A DNA stretch of 48,079 nucleotides, taken from Bacillota bacterium. Lineage in GTDB: Bacteria; Bacillota; Sulfobacillia; JAMCWA01. Location of the stretch: NCBI GenBank assembly GCA_023475165.1, contig JAMCWA010000025.1, positions 1-48,079 on the forward strand, in the 5' to 3' direction. Position 1 is the stretch's first letter. Every line of letters starts with the position of its first letter. Under the pieces are notes generated by a model. It was not told the DNA's origin. It ran no database searches and saw only the letters and a list, made by a program, of their open reading frames with translations. Below are positions 25,681 to 34,645 of the stretch, piece after piece. A program made the translations under genes and the position numbers.

Positions 25681-26989
25681 GACCCACTCCTTCTATCGCT
25701 GCTGCTTTTGTCGGAAAGGAATCCGGTAAACGCGTTGGATCGGTCACCTTGTGGTCCGCCTCAGAAACCTCAAGGGGAAGCAGGGAGTTCCCCAGAGTAT
25801 AGAGGAGCAAACCCAGGGCGATCACCCCCACTGAGGTGATGACCTCGACCGGACTCGGGAAATAGGCTCCGGCCGGAAGACCTGGCAGGACGGGCTGCAA
25901 AAGGGGCGGCAGAACAATATTGATCCGCACCGCGACGATGCCCAGCACCACCAGGATCCCCGCCCAGGTCAACGCCCGCAAAGACCGCCCCGTGCGGGAG
26001 GAAAATACCAGGATGAGGGGGGTAATATTCCCCAGCCAGATCTGTCCGATCCAGAAATAAGGGGCCAGCGACCCGAGAAAGAGGGTCTTCAAGGAGGCCA
26101 TTTCCTCGCTCCGTAAACTGTAGGCGGGAATCAGGATTTCGTAAAACTCCAGGCCCAGGTCAAGCAAAATGAAGGTCGCCATGAGCCGCGCCAGGCCCTG
26201 GACCATGTCCAAGTCGGCCGAAAGCCGCCGCCGTCTTCTTTCCAGGACGTACCCGACCAAAAGGAGGGCCGTCCCTGATACGAGAGCGGAAAGGACGAAG
26301 ATGATCGGGAAGACGGCCGTATTCCAGTAGGGTCTGGCTTTAACCACGGCGAACAGGGTCCCGGTCCCGCCGTGCACCCCCAAGACGGCCAGGGGAATGC
26401 CGATCATCCCAAGCCGCCGCAGGTGCTGCCGATCCCGGGCCTGGGCGGCCGGGGAAATCTCCTCGTCCTGCCAGGTCAGGTAGCGGGCCAAAAGCCCCCT
26501 TATCCCGGGAGCCTGCCGCCGCAAAACCAGGTCCCGGCGCATCGAATGGTAAAGCTCGGTCAAGAGCAGGACAACGTAGACGATATAAAAGTGCACCTCC
26601 CAGGAAAGAACGCTGGTGAGCTTCCAGAAGCGGAGGCTGACCCAGAACCTCTCCATGTGACCCAGATCCAGGAGGATAAAGGTCAGGGCCACGACCATGG
26701 AAACGACGGCTACCCAGAGGGCCTGCCGCCCGATCCTTTCGAAGCGCTCCTGGCCGAAGACATAGACCAGGCTGGACAAAAGGAAGGCGCCGGCGCTCAG
26801 CCCGACAAAATAGATGTACAATGCCACCCAGAGTCCCCAGGGGGTATAACTGGAGAGGTGAGTCACCGCCAGACCCTGCCAGGCCCGGTAAATACCGCCC
26901 ACTACCCCGGCCGACACTAAAACCCCCAAAGAGCCATACCACTGCCAGGAGTAACTTGATATTGGAGCTTGTCCTTGCTCTTTCTCCAC
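25670..26989 (-). CDS. NrfD/TtrC-type membrane subunit
   Basis: 439 residues with about nine to ten membrane helices. NrfD-family features include TPWGLWVALYIYFVGLSAGAFLLSSLVYVFG near the N-terminus, LDLGHMERFWVSLRF, and a YWNTAVFPIIFVLSALVSGTALL segment. It would carry electrons between menaquinol and the Fe-S subunit of the ttr-like enzyme. It follows the Fe-S gene by 55 nt and overlaps the start of the molybdenum subunit by 11 nt. The gene order FeS-membrane-Mo matches ttrBCA. Confidence 0.9.
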   Translation of the reverse strand: MEKEQGQAPISSYSWQWYGSLGVLVSAGVVGGIYRAWQGLAVTHLSSYTPWGLWVALYIYFVGLSAGAFLLSSLVYVFGQERFERIGRQALWVAVVSMVVALTFILLDLGHMERFWVSLRFWKLTSVLSWEVHFYIVYVVLLLTELYHSMRRDLVLRRQAPGIRGLLARYLTWQDEEISPAAQARDRQHLRRLGMIGIPLAVLGVHGGTGTLFAVVKARPYWNTAVFPIIFVLSALVSGTALLLVGYVLERRRRRLSADLDMVQGLARLMATFILLDLGLEFYEILIPAYSLRSEEMASLKTLFLGSLAPYFWIGQIWLGNITPLILVFSSRTGRSLRALTWAGILVVLGIVAVRINIVLPPLLQPVLPGLPAGAYFPSPVEVITSVGVIALGLLLYTLGNSLLPLEVSEADHKVTDPTRLPDSFPTKAAAIEGVGHGE

Positions 26990-27044
26990 GCTTAAGCCTC
27001 CCCAACCTTCATTTTCATCTCAGAAGTTGAATGATGATTTTTTG

Positions 27045-27755
27045 TCATTTGAGATAATAAACCCGAGGGTTGGTGCCAAGTTCCTCCTTCAAACGGTAGG
27101 CGCGGGGGCTGGCCACCAGTTTGGAAACCATGCTTTCCGAGTCATTGAGGTCCCCAAAGTAGCGAGCGTCACCCAGACAAGTTTCAACACAGGCCGGTTC
27201 CTCCCCCCGTTCCAGGCGATGCAGGCAGAAGTGGCACTTGCGAACGTTTCCCACCGGGCTCTTACCCTTTTCTCGTCTACCATGCGGCACCCCGTACTCG
27301 CTGGCCTGCTGCGCTGAATATCCCAGCATCTCTTCGTCGTAGTTCCAACCAAAGTCAAAGGATCTCGCCCCGTAGGGACAGGCCGTGATACAGTAGCGAC
27401 AACCCAGACAGCGCTCGTAATCCACCGCCACAATGCCATTCTCCAGTTTATAGGTGGCTCCTACGGGGCAGACCTGTACACAAGGCGGGTTGTCGCAATG
27501 CATGCAGGGTCGTGGAATATTGACCCGCCTGACGTTGGGGAATTCCCCCTCCTCCAACTCCAGGACGACGTTATAGGAAACCCCGGGCGGGGTACGGTTT
27601 TCGGCCTTGCAGGAGACAGTACAGGTATCACAGCCGACACACTTGGCCAAATCAATGACCATCGCCCAGCGTGGTCCCATCCCCCCTCCCGCCTTCTTGA
27701 CAGCTCCCGGACCCTCGGCCAAGGTTTGTGACTTTGTGGCCAAACTCAAGAACAC
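27045..27755 (-). CDS. Four-cluster ferredoxin subunit (TtrB-like)
   Basis: 236 residues. Cysteine blocks [35 protein letters not shown] and CHFC...CVETC fit four [4Fe-4S] clusters. GTG 27755 has a G-rich ribosome site very close (AAGGGGG, 2 nt); TTG 27749 would give a better spacing, so the first residues are uncertain. The N-terminal about 28 residues before [10 protein letters not shown] are weakly Tat-like at best. It is the first gene behind the sigma-54 promoter at 27792-27808. Confidence 0.92.
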   Translation of the reverse strand: MFLSLATKSQTLAEGPGAVKKAGGGMGPRWAMVIDLAKCVGCDTCTVSCKAENRTPPGVSYNVVLELEEGEFPNVRRVNIPRPCMHCDNPPCVQVCPVGATYKLENGIVAVDYERCLGCRYCITACPYGARSFDFGWNYDEEMLGYSAQQASEYGVPHGRREKGKSPVGNVRKCHFCLHRLERGEEPACVETCLGDARYFGDLNDSESMVSKLVASPRAYRLKEELGTNPRVYYLK

Positions 27756-27791
27756 AACCCCCTTTTCAACACCTTAACCTCGTTTTATTAC

Positions 27792-27808
27792 AGCAAATAC
27801 CGTGCCAA
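27792..27808 (-). promoter_or_regulatory. Sigma-54 (-24/-12) promoter of the ttr-like operon
   Basis: Read on the minus strand TTGGCACGGTATTTGCT matches the RpoN consensus (TGGCAC, five bases, TTGC), with GG and GC elements at exact spacing. Transcription should start near 27781, about 26 nt before the ttrB start. A sigma-54 activator gene lies directly upstream. Confidence 0.93.
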
Positions 27809-27809
27809 C

Positions 27810-27831
27810 AAAAAAGCGCCCTGCCGGCGCT
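27810..27831 (-). terminator. Terminator insulating the regulator operon from the ttr operon
   Basis: On the minus strand AGCGCC(GGCAG)GGCGCT is followed by T6, ending 2 nt before the -24 element of the sigma-54 promoter. It would stop transcripts from the binding-protein/kinase/regulator operon just before the ttr-like genes. Confidence 0.85.
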
Positions 27832-27860
27832 GCCCATGAGTGTCTGGCCTCCAGAGTATT

Positions 27861-27965
27861 TGACAAAATGTCATAAAGACGGCGGTACAATGGGTTGTCA
27901 GCCAAAAGACTTCCGCCGGGAGACTGGCGATGTGACATTTTGTCAGGAAATGTGACAAAACGTCA
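27861..27965. promoter_or_regulatory. Three palindromic upstream activator sites (TGACA-N3-TGTCA)
   Basis: TGACAAAATGTCA (27861-27873, a perfect palindrome), TGACATTTTGTCA (27933-27945) and TGACAAAACGTCA (27953-27965). The second and third are 20 bp apart and about 130-170 bp upstream of the -24/-12 promoter, the usual enhancer position. The third overlaps the stop codon of the activator gene. These are likely binding sites of the adjacent NtrC-type regulator. Confidence 0.85.
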
Positions 27966-29282
27966 CGATCGGCCAAGTTTGCGATACAGGTTTCTCAAGC
28001 TTATGCCTAAAATCTTGGCAGCCTGAGATTTATTCCCCCCGGTACTGGTCAAAATCTCATTGATATATGTTCTCTCCAATTCTTCCAGGCTCATCGCTGG
28101 CCGTCGGACTTCTGATGGAGATTGTCGGCCAAGAAGCTCCTCTTTTTCAATGATCCTTCCCCTTGACATAAGGACAGCCCTCTCCAGCATAGATCTTAGT
28201 TCTCGAACGTTCCCAGGGAAATCATAGGAAAGAAGAGCCTCCCGTGCCGCCGAAGAAAGAATCTTCTTCTCGCCCCCACCCAATCGATCGAGAAAATACT
28301 CGATCAAAAGCGGGATATCCTCTCTGCGCTCCCGCAAGGGAGGGAGAGAGAGCCTGATCGTTGCCAGGCGATAGAATAGATCCAGACGAAACTCCCCCCG
28401 GCGAACCTGCTCTTTCAGATCCCTATTGGTAGCAGCCAGGATCCGGACATCCACCTGCTTCAATCTGGTATCCCCGAGATGGCGAAACTCACCGGTTTCC
28501 AGGAAGCGCAGGAGCTTGACCTGCAACGCCGGTGGCATCTCCCCCACCTCGTCCAAAAAGAGGGTCCCGCCATTGGCTGCCTCCACCAGACCCATCTTGG
28601 TGGCCGTGGCCCCGCTGAAAGCCCCTCTTTCGTGCCCAAAGAGTTCGCTCTCCAGCAGGGTTTCGGGAAAAGCGGCCGCATTCACCGCCACATAGGGGCG
28701 GCCCGCCCGTTTTCCCCAGTGGTGCAAGGCCTGAGCCACCAGTTCCTTCCCCGTACCGCTTTCCCCTTCGATCAATACCGGCAGGTCAGAAAGAGCCGCC
28801 CTCCTGGTTATTGCCAGAACCATTTGAATTCCTTCGCTTTGTCCGATGATGGCGCCCGGATCGTTCTGACGTCGGTGGATCTCTCGCCAGCCCTTGACCT
28901 CATCCACGAGGCTACCCTTTTCGGCGGCCCTGGAAAGCAGAAGGTCCAATTCGGCCAAGTCGCAGGGTTTTTCCAAGAAGTCGTAGGCCCCCAGCTTCAT
29001 GGCCTCGATGGCCGTTGCCACCGTTCCGTGTCCAGTCAAGATTATTACCTGCAGGTCGGGCTGCAGCTCCCGGCTCCGGCGAAGAAGCTCTATCCCCTCC
29101 AGACCAGGCATTTTGAGATCAAAGATAGCCAGGTGGAAGTTGGTCTCCTCCAGCCGCTGCAGGGCCGCAAGCCCATCGCTGGCCCCGACCGTTTTATACC
29201 CTCGGCGCCGGTAACGCTGCACCAATAGCCCTCGGAAATCGGCTTCATCGTCGGCAATCAACAGTCTTGTCTCCGCCACCAC
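27963..29282 (-). CDS. NtrC-family sigma-54 response regulator
   Basis: 439 residues from GTG 29282 (AGAGGGG upstream). Receiver domain 5-120 has phospho-acceptor D55 (FDLKMPGLEG) and K in FLEKPCDLA. The AAA+ domain carries Walker A GESGTGKE (173-180), a sigma-54 contact loop GAFSGA at 220-225 (family norm GAFTGA; Thr to Ser), and Walker B GGTLFLDEVGEM. The C-terminal Fis-type HTH (about 400-438) reads GGNKSQAAKILGISLRNLYRKL. It activates RpoN promoters when phosphorylated, here presumably the one at 27792-27808. The kinase gene ends 27 nt upstream. Confidence 0.95.
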   Translation of the reverse strand: MVAETRLLIADDEADFRGLLVQRYRRRGYKTVGASDGLAALQRLEETNFHLAIFDLKMPGLEGIELLRRSRELQPDLQVIILTGHGTVATAIEAMKLGAYDFLEKPCDLAELDLLLSRAAEKGSLVDEVKGWREIHRRQNDPGAIIGQSEGIQMVLAITRRAALSDLPVLIEGESGTGKELVAQALHHWGKRAGRPYVAVNAAAFPETLLESELFGHERGAFSGATATKMGLVEAANGGTLFLDEVGEMPPALQVKLLRFLETGEFRHLGDTRLKQVDVRILAATNRDLKEQVRRGEFRLDLFYRLATIRLSLPPLRERREDIPLLIEYFLDRLGGGEKKILSSAAREALLSYDFPGNVRELRSMLERAVLMSRGRIIEKEELLGRQSPSEVRRPAMSLEELERTYINEILTSTGGNKSQAAKILGISLRNLYRKLGRS

Positions 29283-29309
29283 TCTAACCCCTCTCTACTC
29301 CTTAAGGGA

Positions 29310-31268
29310 TCACCCAACGTCCCTCGGGCCGCCCGGGAACCAGACCCTGGCCCGGGTGCCGCCCCTGGGTTCATTTTCCAGCGCGATTTCTCCCCTCATC
29401 TTCCTGGTTAGCTGGTAAGCAACAAAGAGCCCCAGCCCCGTACCTTTTCCGGGCGGCTTGGTCGTGAAAAAGGGCTCAAAAATATGGGCCCGGGCCTCCT
29501 CTCCCAAACCCTCGCCGTTATCCCGGATGATCAGTTCCACTCCCTCCCCGACCCTGTCCACCTCTACCTGGATCTGAGGTTCAGGCCGACCCTCCAAGGC
29601 GTCCAGGGCGTTGTTCAAAAGATTGGACAAGACCTGAAGCAGGTAGCGGCGATCGGCCACGATCTGAACATCCTCAGCCACTCCAAAGACCAGGATCCTC
29701 ACCCCCTGCCGCTCGGCCCGGGGCCAGACCATCTGCAGGGCCTCGTCCAGAAGCGGGCCGACAGCCAAGGATTCCCCCGGAGCCGGTTCCGGGTGGTTTA
29801 GATCCAGGAGACTTCTTGTGATCCCCTTACACCGTTTAACCTGATTGAAGATCACCGAAAAATAGTGCTCCATTTCGGACCGCTGGACCAAAGAAGGTTC
29901 CTGACCCTCCCAGCGTTCCTTCAGGTCCTCGGTATAGGCCGCCAGGGTAGCCAGGGGGTTGTTCAATTCATGGGCCATTCCGGAAGCCAACAGGCCCAGG
30001 GCCGCGAGTTTCTCAGCCCGGGCCAGGGTCAGTTCCATCTCCCGTTTCTTCCTGAGTTCTCTCACCATCCCGTTAAAAGAAGCCACGAGCCGGCCCATCT
30101 CGTCATCGCCTGGATCAGCCAGGCTCCGGTCATAGTCCCCCTGGGCCACCCTTTTCATCCCAGCGAAGAGCTTTTCTAATGGGGCCGTCAGGCGAACCGA
30201 GAAAAGCGCCGCCAACAGACTCACCAGGACCAGGACCAACAGAGTGGCCGCGCCAAACTTCCAGGCCAGAGCTCTGACCGGAGCCAGGGCGGTCCGCACT
30301 GGTTCCTCCACCACTACCCCCCAGCCCGGCCCCCGGATGGGCAAAGACAAACCCAGAACTTCTTGGCCCTGATAGGAAACATAACGCTTCGGTTCCGCCC
30401 GATCGGCCGTGACACGGCCGGCCAAGAGATCGGCCACCGCCTGGCTCCCCCGGACCTCCCGCCCCTCCAGGACCTGGCTGAAGTCATCATGGGCGATCAG
30501 GGTTCCGTTCTGGTCCACCAGATAAATACTCACGTGGCGGCCCGGAGAAAGCCTGGATATACTATACCAGAGGCCCCTCAGGTTAACTTTGGCCAGAAAG
30601 CCGCCCCGCAGCCCCGGACCTCCGTCGTAGGAAAGGAAAGGAACAACCAGATCCAACAGGGGTCGTCCGTCCTCCTCGAAGCGCACCGCCCCATAAGCCA
30701 CCTGGCCCCTGTCCGCCAGCTGAAATTCCCGACTCTGGGAGAAGTTCTTCGGCACCAACGCAGGCTTCACTTCCCGCCGGGAAACGGCCGCCACCTCTTG
30801 CCCCTCTCCGTCAAAAAGGGCCAATGCTTCCAGGTAGGGAACCCGGAAGAGGATGGTGTAAAGTAAGTCCTGCCAGTTGTCGTTCCCCGCCCCGGCGGCC
30901 GGCGGCCCAAACCTGGCCTGCCCCGGTGGCTGATCGACAATGGGTGGCGGTGATATCAACTCTGACCGGCCGTCCGGCTGGAGGCGGTTGCGCCGAAACT
31001 CCTGATCCTGAACCAGGGGCTGAAACAGGAAAAGGGAACTGCCAGACAGTTCCAGTCTTTCGGTGACGCCGGTGAAAAGTACCTCGGTGTCCGAAGCTAC
31101 CTTCTGGGCCAGCGCCACGTTCCGGGCATGCAGACTTTTTTCCAGATCAGCCCTGGCCTGGTTCCAGCTAATCCCCTCCAACAATAACAGAGGCAGGGTG
31201 GCAATCAGGAGGCTAAAGACCAGGAAGCGGAACCTCGTTTTCTTGTACCAGGGAACAAAGTCCTTCAC
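29310..31268 (-). CDS. Cache-type sensor histidine kinase
   Basis: 652 residues from GTG 31268, chosen for AGGTGAG 8 nt upstream; the longer frame overlaps the binding-protein gene. TM1 is about 14-34, a large extracytoplasmic region (about 35-330) resembles a double Cache domain, TM2 is about 340-360, then HAMP, a HisKA with [25 protein letters not shown] and HATPase with [17 protein letters not shown] and GKGTGLGL. The NtrB-like HELNNPL motif fits a sigma-54 regulator partner. It follows the binding-protein gene by 19 nt and precedes the regulator by 27 nt, giving a three-gene signalling operon. Confidence 0.93.
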   Translation of the reverse strand: MKDFVPWYKKTRFRFLVFSLLIATLPLLLLEGISWNQARADLEKSLHARNVALAQKVASDTEVLFTGVTERLELSGSSLFLFQPLVQDQEFRRNRLQPDGRSELISPPPIVDQPPGQARFGPPAAGAGNDNWQDLLYTILFRVPYLEALALFDGEGQEVAAVSRREVKPALVPKNFSQSREFQLADRGQVAYGAVRFEEDGRPLLDLVVPFLSYDGGPGLRGGFLAKVNLRGLWYSISRLSPGRHVSIYLVDQNGTLIAHDDFSQVLEGREVRGSQAVADLLAGRVTADRAEPKRYVSYQGQEVLGLSLPIRGPGWGVVVEEPVRTALAPVRALAWKFGAATLLVLVLVSLLAALFSVRLTAPLEKLFAGMKRVAQGDYDRSLADPGDDEMGRLVASFNGMVRELRKKREMELTLARAEKLAALGLLASGMAHELNNPLATLAAYTEDLKERWEGQEPSLVQRSEMEHYFSVIFNQVKRCKGITRSLLDLNHPEPAPGESLAVGPLLDEALQMVWPRAERQGVRILVFGVAEDVQIVADRRYLLQVLSNLLNNALDALEGRPEPQIQVEVDRVGEGVELIIRDNGEGLGEEARAHIFEPFFTTKPPGKGTGLGLFVAYQLTRKMRGEIALENEPRGGTRARVWFPGGPRDVG

Positions 31269-31287
31269 ACGGATCTCACCTACTCTC

Positions 31288-32310
31288 CTAGGGTCCAGGG
31301 ATAACCCGACTGGCGTACCCAAGGACCTGAAGCGGAATCGCCCGGTGCAGCTTTTTCGCTACCGCCAGGTTAATGACCAGGTCTATGGAGTCAGGGGACT
31401 CCACTGGAACAGAAGACGGGTCCTGCCCATGCCAGATCTTATAGACGAGCCGGGCAGCTTGCCGGCCCTGGTTGGTATAGGAGACACCGTAGGAGGCCAG
31501 ATAGCCCATCCTGGCGTCTTCCTCCGTCAAACCCATGAGCGGGATCCCCAGCTGCTGCGAGATATCCACCAGTCTTTCTCCCAGCGCCTCCATAAAGAAG
31601 CTAGACAAAGGCAGGATGGCATCATATCTCCCCCGGGCACGTTCCGTTAGAAGTCCCGGTAGGCTCCCCGTTTCCGTAACAGCCAACGTCTCTGCCCTGA
31701 TTCCCAGCCGATTGGCCGCCTCCTCCATCACCTTCAAACTGGAGGTTCCCGGTGTAACCCGGGGGTCGTAGAGCACCAGCACCCTTTTGACCCCCGGCAA
31801 GATGCGGCTGATGAATTCCAGACGTTTTCCAGCCAGTTCTGTATGGTAATTGTCAACCCCGGTCACGTTTCCGCCCGGGTATCGGTAGCTGGCTACCAAA
31901 CCCCGTTGCTGGCTGGAGGCCACCCCCATGAAGACGATGGGGATGCGCCCGGTAACTGCCTGCAAGGCATCCGCCTCGACCCCACCTCCCGCCACCAGGA
32001 CGCGGGGATTCAGGTCAACCAGTTCCTGAGCCGCGTCCTTCAGCCCGCCCAGGCTATCACCAGCATACTTCACCACCAGCCGGTAATCCTTCCCCTGGCC
32101 AAGCCCCATTTCTCGTAAGGACTGAATTAGCCCGGCCATTTTCGCTTCCCTGACCGGTCCAGAGAGGAGAACCCCAAGGATGGGCAGCTCCTTCACCATC
32201 CGGCCAGAGCGAAAACCGCCCCAGATCAGGACAGGAATCGAGAACGCGAGGATTGTGAGGACGCCAAACCGCAGGATCTTGTTACCCCGAACAGAGAAAG
32301 TCAAAGCCAA
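31288..32310 (-). CDS. ABC-type substrate-binding protein (PF04392-like), probable co-sensor
   Basis: 340 residues. An N-terminal hydrophobic segment (about 13-31) without a lipobox anchors or exports it. The rest is the two-lobed binding fold of PF04392-type proteins (PILGVLLSGPVREAKMAGL, NPRVLVAGGGVEADALQ, PIVFMGVASSQQRGLVASYRYPGGNVTG). No ABC permease or ATPase gene is nearby, and it is the first gene of the kinase/regulator operon. I infer it presents a ligand to the sensor kinase rather than feeding a transporter. TtrS-type kinases carry a fused binding domain; here it would be a separate protein. Confidence 0.87.
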   Translation of the reverse strand: MALTFSVRGNKILRFGVLTILAFSIPVLIWGGFRSGRMVKELPILGVLLSGPVREAKMAGLIQSLREMGLGQGKDYRLVVKYAGDSLGGLKDAAQELVDLNPRVLVAGGGVEADALQAVTGRIPIVFMGVASSQQRGLVASYRYPGGNVTGVDNYHTELAGKRLEFISRILPGVKRVLVLYDPRVTPGTSSLKVMEEAANRLGIRAETLAVTETGSLPGLLTERARGRYDAILPLSSFFMEALGERLVDISQQLGIPLMGLTEEDARMGYLASYGVSYTNQGRQAARLVYKIWHGQDPSSVPVESPDSIDLVINLAVAKKLHRAIPLQVLGYASRVIPGP

Positions 32311-32362
32311 GCAACTCCCTCAACCTTTTTTGCAGGAGCTCAGTCGCCGCTAAGCTGCCAAT

Positions 32363-32392
32363 ATTATAGTACAATATTTGTCCCTTTTCCAA
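32363..32392 (-). promoter_or_regulatory. Promoter of the binding-protein/kinase/regulator operon
   Basis: Minus strand TTGGAA, 18-bp spacer, TATAAT (positions 32392 down to 32363). The start of transcription would be near 32356, about 46 nt before the ATG. The -10 lies inside an AT-rich dyad (CAATATT...AATATTTG, 32359-32381) that could be an operator. Confidence 0.65.
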
Positions 32393-32421
32393 AGTCCCGG
32401 GAGGAAGATCAAGAATCTATC

Positions 32422-32472
32422 AGAAAATGAATAGGGCCCAGCTCCATGGTCATCGCCATGGGACTGAGCCCC
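32422..32472 (-). terminator. Rho-independent terminator after glnA
   Basis: On the minus strand an imperfect long hairpin (GGGGCTCAGTCCCATGG ... CCATGGAGCTGGGCCC) is followed by TATTCATTTTCT. It is about 120 nt past the glnA stop. The bases between hold no other feature. Confidence 0.75.
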
Positions 32473-32588
32473 TCTTCTGTCCACCTCGCTACCTGAAGTA
32501 TGAGGAACGGCCCTGCCGACCACGGGGGACTGATGGTCAGCCTATCCTACCGTATCAGATCAGGCGGCGTCGCAGGAAGACCGCGGCC

Positions 32589-34019
32589 TTAAACATCAAA
32601 ATAAAGATGGAATTCATAGGGATGGGGCCGGAGACGAACCGGATCCACATCACTCTTTTTCTTTAACTTAATCCACCCCTGAATCAGGTCCTCGGTAAAG
32701 ACCCCGCCTTCCAACAAGAAGTCGTGATCCTTCTCCAGTGCCTCCAAGGCTTCCTCCAAGGAACCAGGTACACTCTTGATCCTGGCCTTTTCCTCAGCGG
32801 GCAGTTCATAGATGTTTTTGTCCATGGGACCAAAACCTTCGACGGTCGGAGAAATCTTCTTGCGAATACCATCCAGACCGGCCATGAGCAGGGCGGCAAA
32901 GAGGAGATAGGGGTTACTGGCCGGATCCGGCGGACGAAATTCAATGCGTTTGCTGGCCGGCTTGCTGGAATACATGGGGATGCGGATGGCGGCGCTCCGG
33001 TTCCTTTGCGAGAAAACCAGGTTCACTGGGGCTTCATAACCTGGCACCAGCCGTTTGTAGGAATTGGTGGTCGGCGCGGCGATGGCCATCAAAGCCGGAG
33101 CGTGTTTCAGCAGTCCTCCGACGTAATAATGGGCCAATTCCCCGAGCCCGGCATAGCCAGCGGCGTCAAAGAAAAGATTCCTGCCATCCTTCCAGAGGCT
33201 CTGGTGGACATGCATACCACTACCATTGTCTCCAAAGATGGGTTTGGGCATAAAGGTGGCCGTCTTTCCGTGCCGGCGGGCCACGTTTTTGACCACGTAT
33301 TTATAAAGGAGGGTCTTGTCACCCATGTTCGTCAGGCTGTCAAAACGCATATCGATTTCAGCCTGTCCAGCTGTGGCCACCTCATGATGGTGGGTCTCAA
33401 CCCTCACCCCGCAATCCTCCAGGGTCAGGACCATTTCGCTGCGCAGATCGTGTTGCTGATCATGGGGCGGAACAGGGAAATACCCTTCCTTGTTCCGCAG
33501 CTTATACCCCAGGTTGGGGGCGTTATTCTGCCCGCTATTCCAAATGGCTTCCTCCGAATCCAGGTAGTAATAAGCCGAATTTTGGCTTAAACCAAAACGA
33601 ATATCATCAAAGACGAAAAACTCCGGTTCTGGCCCCCAATAGCTGATGTCGGCCAGGCCAGAACCCTTGAGGTAAGCCTCGGCCTTCTGCGCCACATACC
33701 GGGGGTCCCGGTTGTAGCGCTTCAGGGTTTGCCCCGGTTCGTAAACATCACACACCAGGCTCAAGGTCGGTTCTTTGGTAAAAGGATCAACCATCGCCGT
33801 CTTGGGGTCAGGCACCAGGAGCATATCGCTTTCTTCAATGTTCTGAAAACCCCGGAATCAGGTCCCGTCAAATCCGGTCCCTTCTACAAAGACCGACTCA
33901 TCGAGTTCCCCCACCGGAACCGTCTTATGTTGCCAGGTCCCCAGGAGGTCAACGAACTTATAATCGACCAAACGAATACCCTTTTCTTTGACCAGGCCCA
34001 TAACCCCTTTTACGTCCAT
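32589..34019 (-). CDS. glnA: Glutamine synthetase type I with an in-frame TGA at codon 54
   Basis: GlnA makes glutamine from glutamate, ammonia and ATP. From ATG 34019 (AAAGGAG upstream) the first 53 codons give a normal N-terminus ([20 protein letters not shown] ... VEGTGFDGT). Codon 54 (33860-33858) is TGA, and the frame continues unshifted as [18 protein letters not shown]. Homologues read FDGSSIRGFQ, so TGA replaces the second Ser, which corresponds to Ser53 of the Salmonella enzyme at the ammonium site. The rest is complete: EPEFFVFD, the [12 protein letters not shown] region, [44 protein letters not shown]. The total is 476 codons. TCA to TGA is one substitution. If TGA terminates, only a 411-residue product from an internal Met would remain, lacking the N-terminal domain. 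glnR is divergent upstream. Confidence 0.9.
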
Positions 34020-34085
34020 ACCCCAGTCAGCTCCTTTACCCCGGCTAATCTTAGTAATATGATAAAGTCCTGGCAGCTCTTTGTC

Positions 34086-34102
34086 AAGTCTTTGTTAGAC
34101 TT
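34086..34102. repeat. Small dyad between glnA and glnR
   Basis: AAGTCT(TTGTT)AGACTT, 66 bp upstream of the glnA start, followed on the plus strand by a T-run. It lies in the divergent promoter region, so an operator is more likely than a terminator. It does not match the GlnR/TnrA consensus TGTNAN7TNACA exactly. Confidence 0.4.
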
Positions 34103-34133
34103 TTTTGGTTGACCCTCCGGCGCTTCTCTTTTC

Positions 34134-34161
34134 TTGACACTGGTCTGGTGATGTTTATAAT
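34134..34161 (+). promoter_or_regulatory. Promoter of glnR
   Basis: TTGACA (34134-34139), 16-bp spacer, TATAAT (34156-34161). Transcription would start near 34168, 70 nt before the ATG. A TGTTT...TGACA imperfect dyad (34153-34173) spans the -10 and could be a GlnR-like site with relaxed spacing. Confidence 0.78.
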
Positions 34162-34237
34162 AATAATTGACAGAATTGAGACGGGGCAACCCACCTGACG
34201 ACCAGATTGGATCTCCCCGGGGAGAGAGGGTGAGGGA

Positions 34238-34645
34238 ATGGATAGGCCCAGCCAGGATCTGCCTATTTACGCCATTGGCGCTGTGGAAGACATGACCGGA
34301 CTATCGGGTCGCCGGATCCGTTATTATGAGAAGATGGGACTAATCTCGACGCCAAGAACGGAAGGAAACCAGCGTCTTTACTCCCCCGCTGCCGTGGAGA
34401 AACTCAAAGAAATCAAAAGGCTCCTCGCCGCCGGGATGAAGTTGACCGGGATCAAGGCCCTCCTGGCCGAAGAGAAAACGGACGGTCGCACCGGGCTAAG
34501 CCTGGAGCCTGCCGAGATGGAGAAGAGGGAGGCGGAGCCAGAGCGTGATGTTGATTTCCTGACTAATGCCATCACCTCGCTTTATCCGGTAAAACAGCAC
34601 GGCGCCCTGCAGAGTAGACTGGAGCGCGGGAAAGAGAAAACTTAG
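34238..34645 (+). CDS. glnR: GlnR-like MerR-family nitrogen regulator
   Basis: 135 residues from ATG 34238 (GAGGG upstream). The N-terminal winged helix (about 8-78) has IYAIGAVEDMTGLSGRRIRYYEKMGL and TEGNQRLYSPAAVEKLKEIKRLL, close to GlnR/TnrA of Bacillus including the AGMKLTGIKALL helix. The C-terminal about 50 residues are charged and lack effector cysteines. GlnR-type proteins repress glnA when feedback-inhibited glutamine synthetase reports nitrogen sufficiency. The divergent position next to glnA supports this. The family is certain; the regulon is inferred. Confidence 0.85.
   Translation: MDRPSQDLPIYAIGAVEDMTGLSGRRIRYYEKMGLISTPRTEGNQRLYSPAAVEKLKEIKRLLAAGMKLTGIKALLAEEKTDGRTGLSLEPAEMEKREAEPERDVDFLTNAITSLYPVKQHGALQSRLERGKEKT

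Noticed and set aside
24853..25839. Long plus-strand frame (328 codons) over the ttrA-like gene
   Set aside because: Antisense shadow of a GC-rich coding gene; no motif and no ribosome site. The same holds for long frames opposite glnA (32724-33590), the sigma-54 regulator (28479-29228) and the M20 gene (43739-44650).
22561..34019. Genome-wide reassignment of UGA
   Set aside because: Many intact genes here end in TGA at the expected family length, so UGA works as a stop.
34086..34173. Exact GlnR/TnrA box in the glnA-glnR intergenic region
   Set aside because: Candidate dyads have wrong spacing or mismatched half-sites; control by GlnR remains an inference from gene order.
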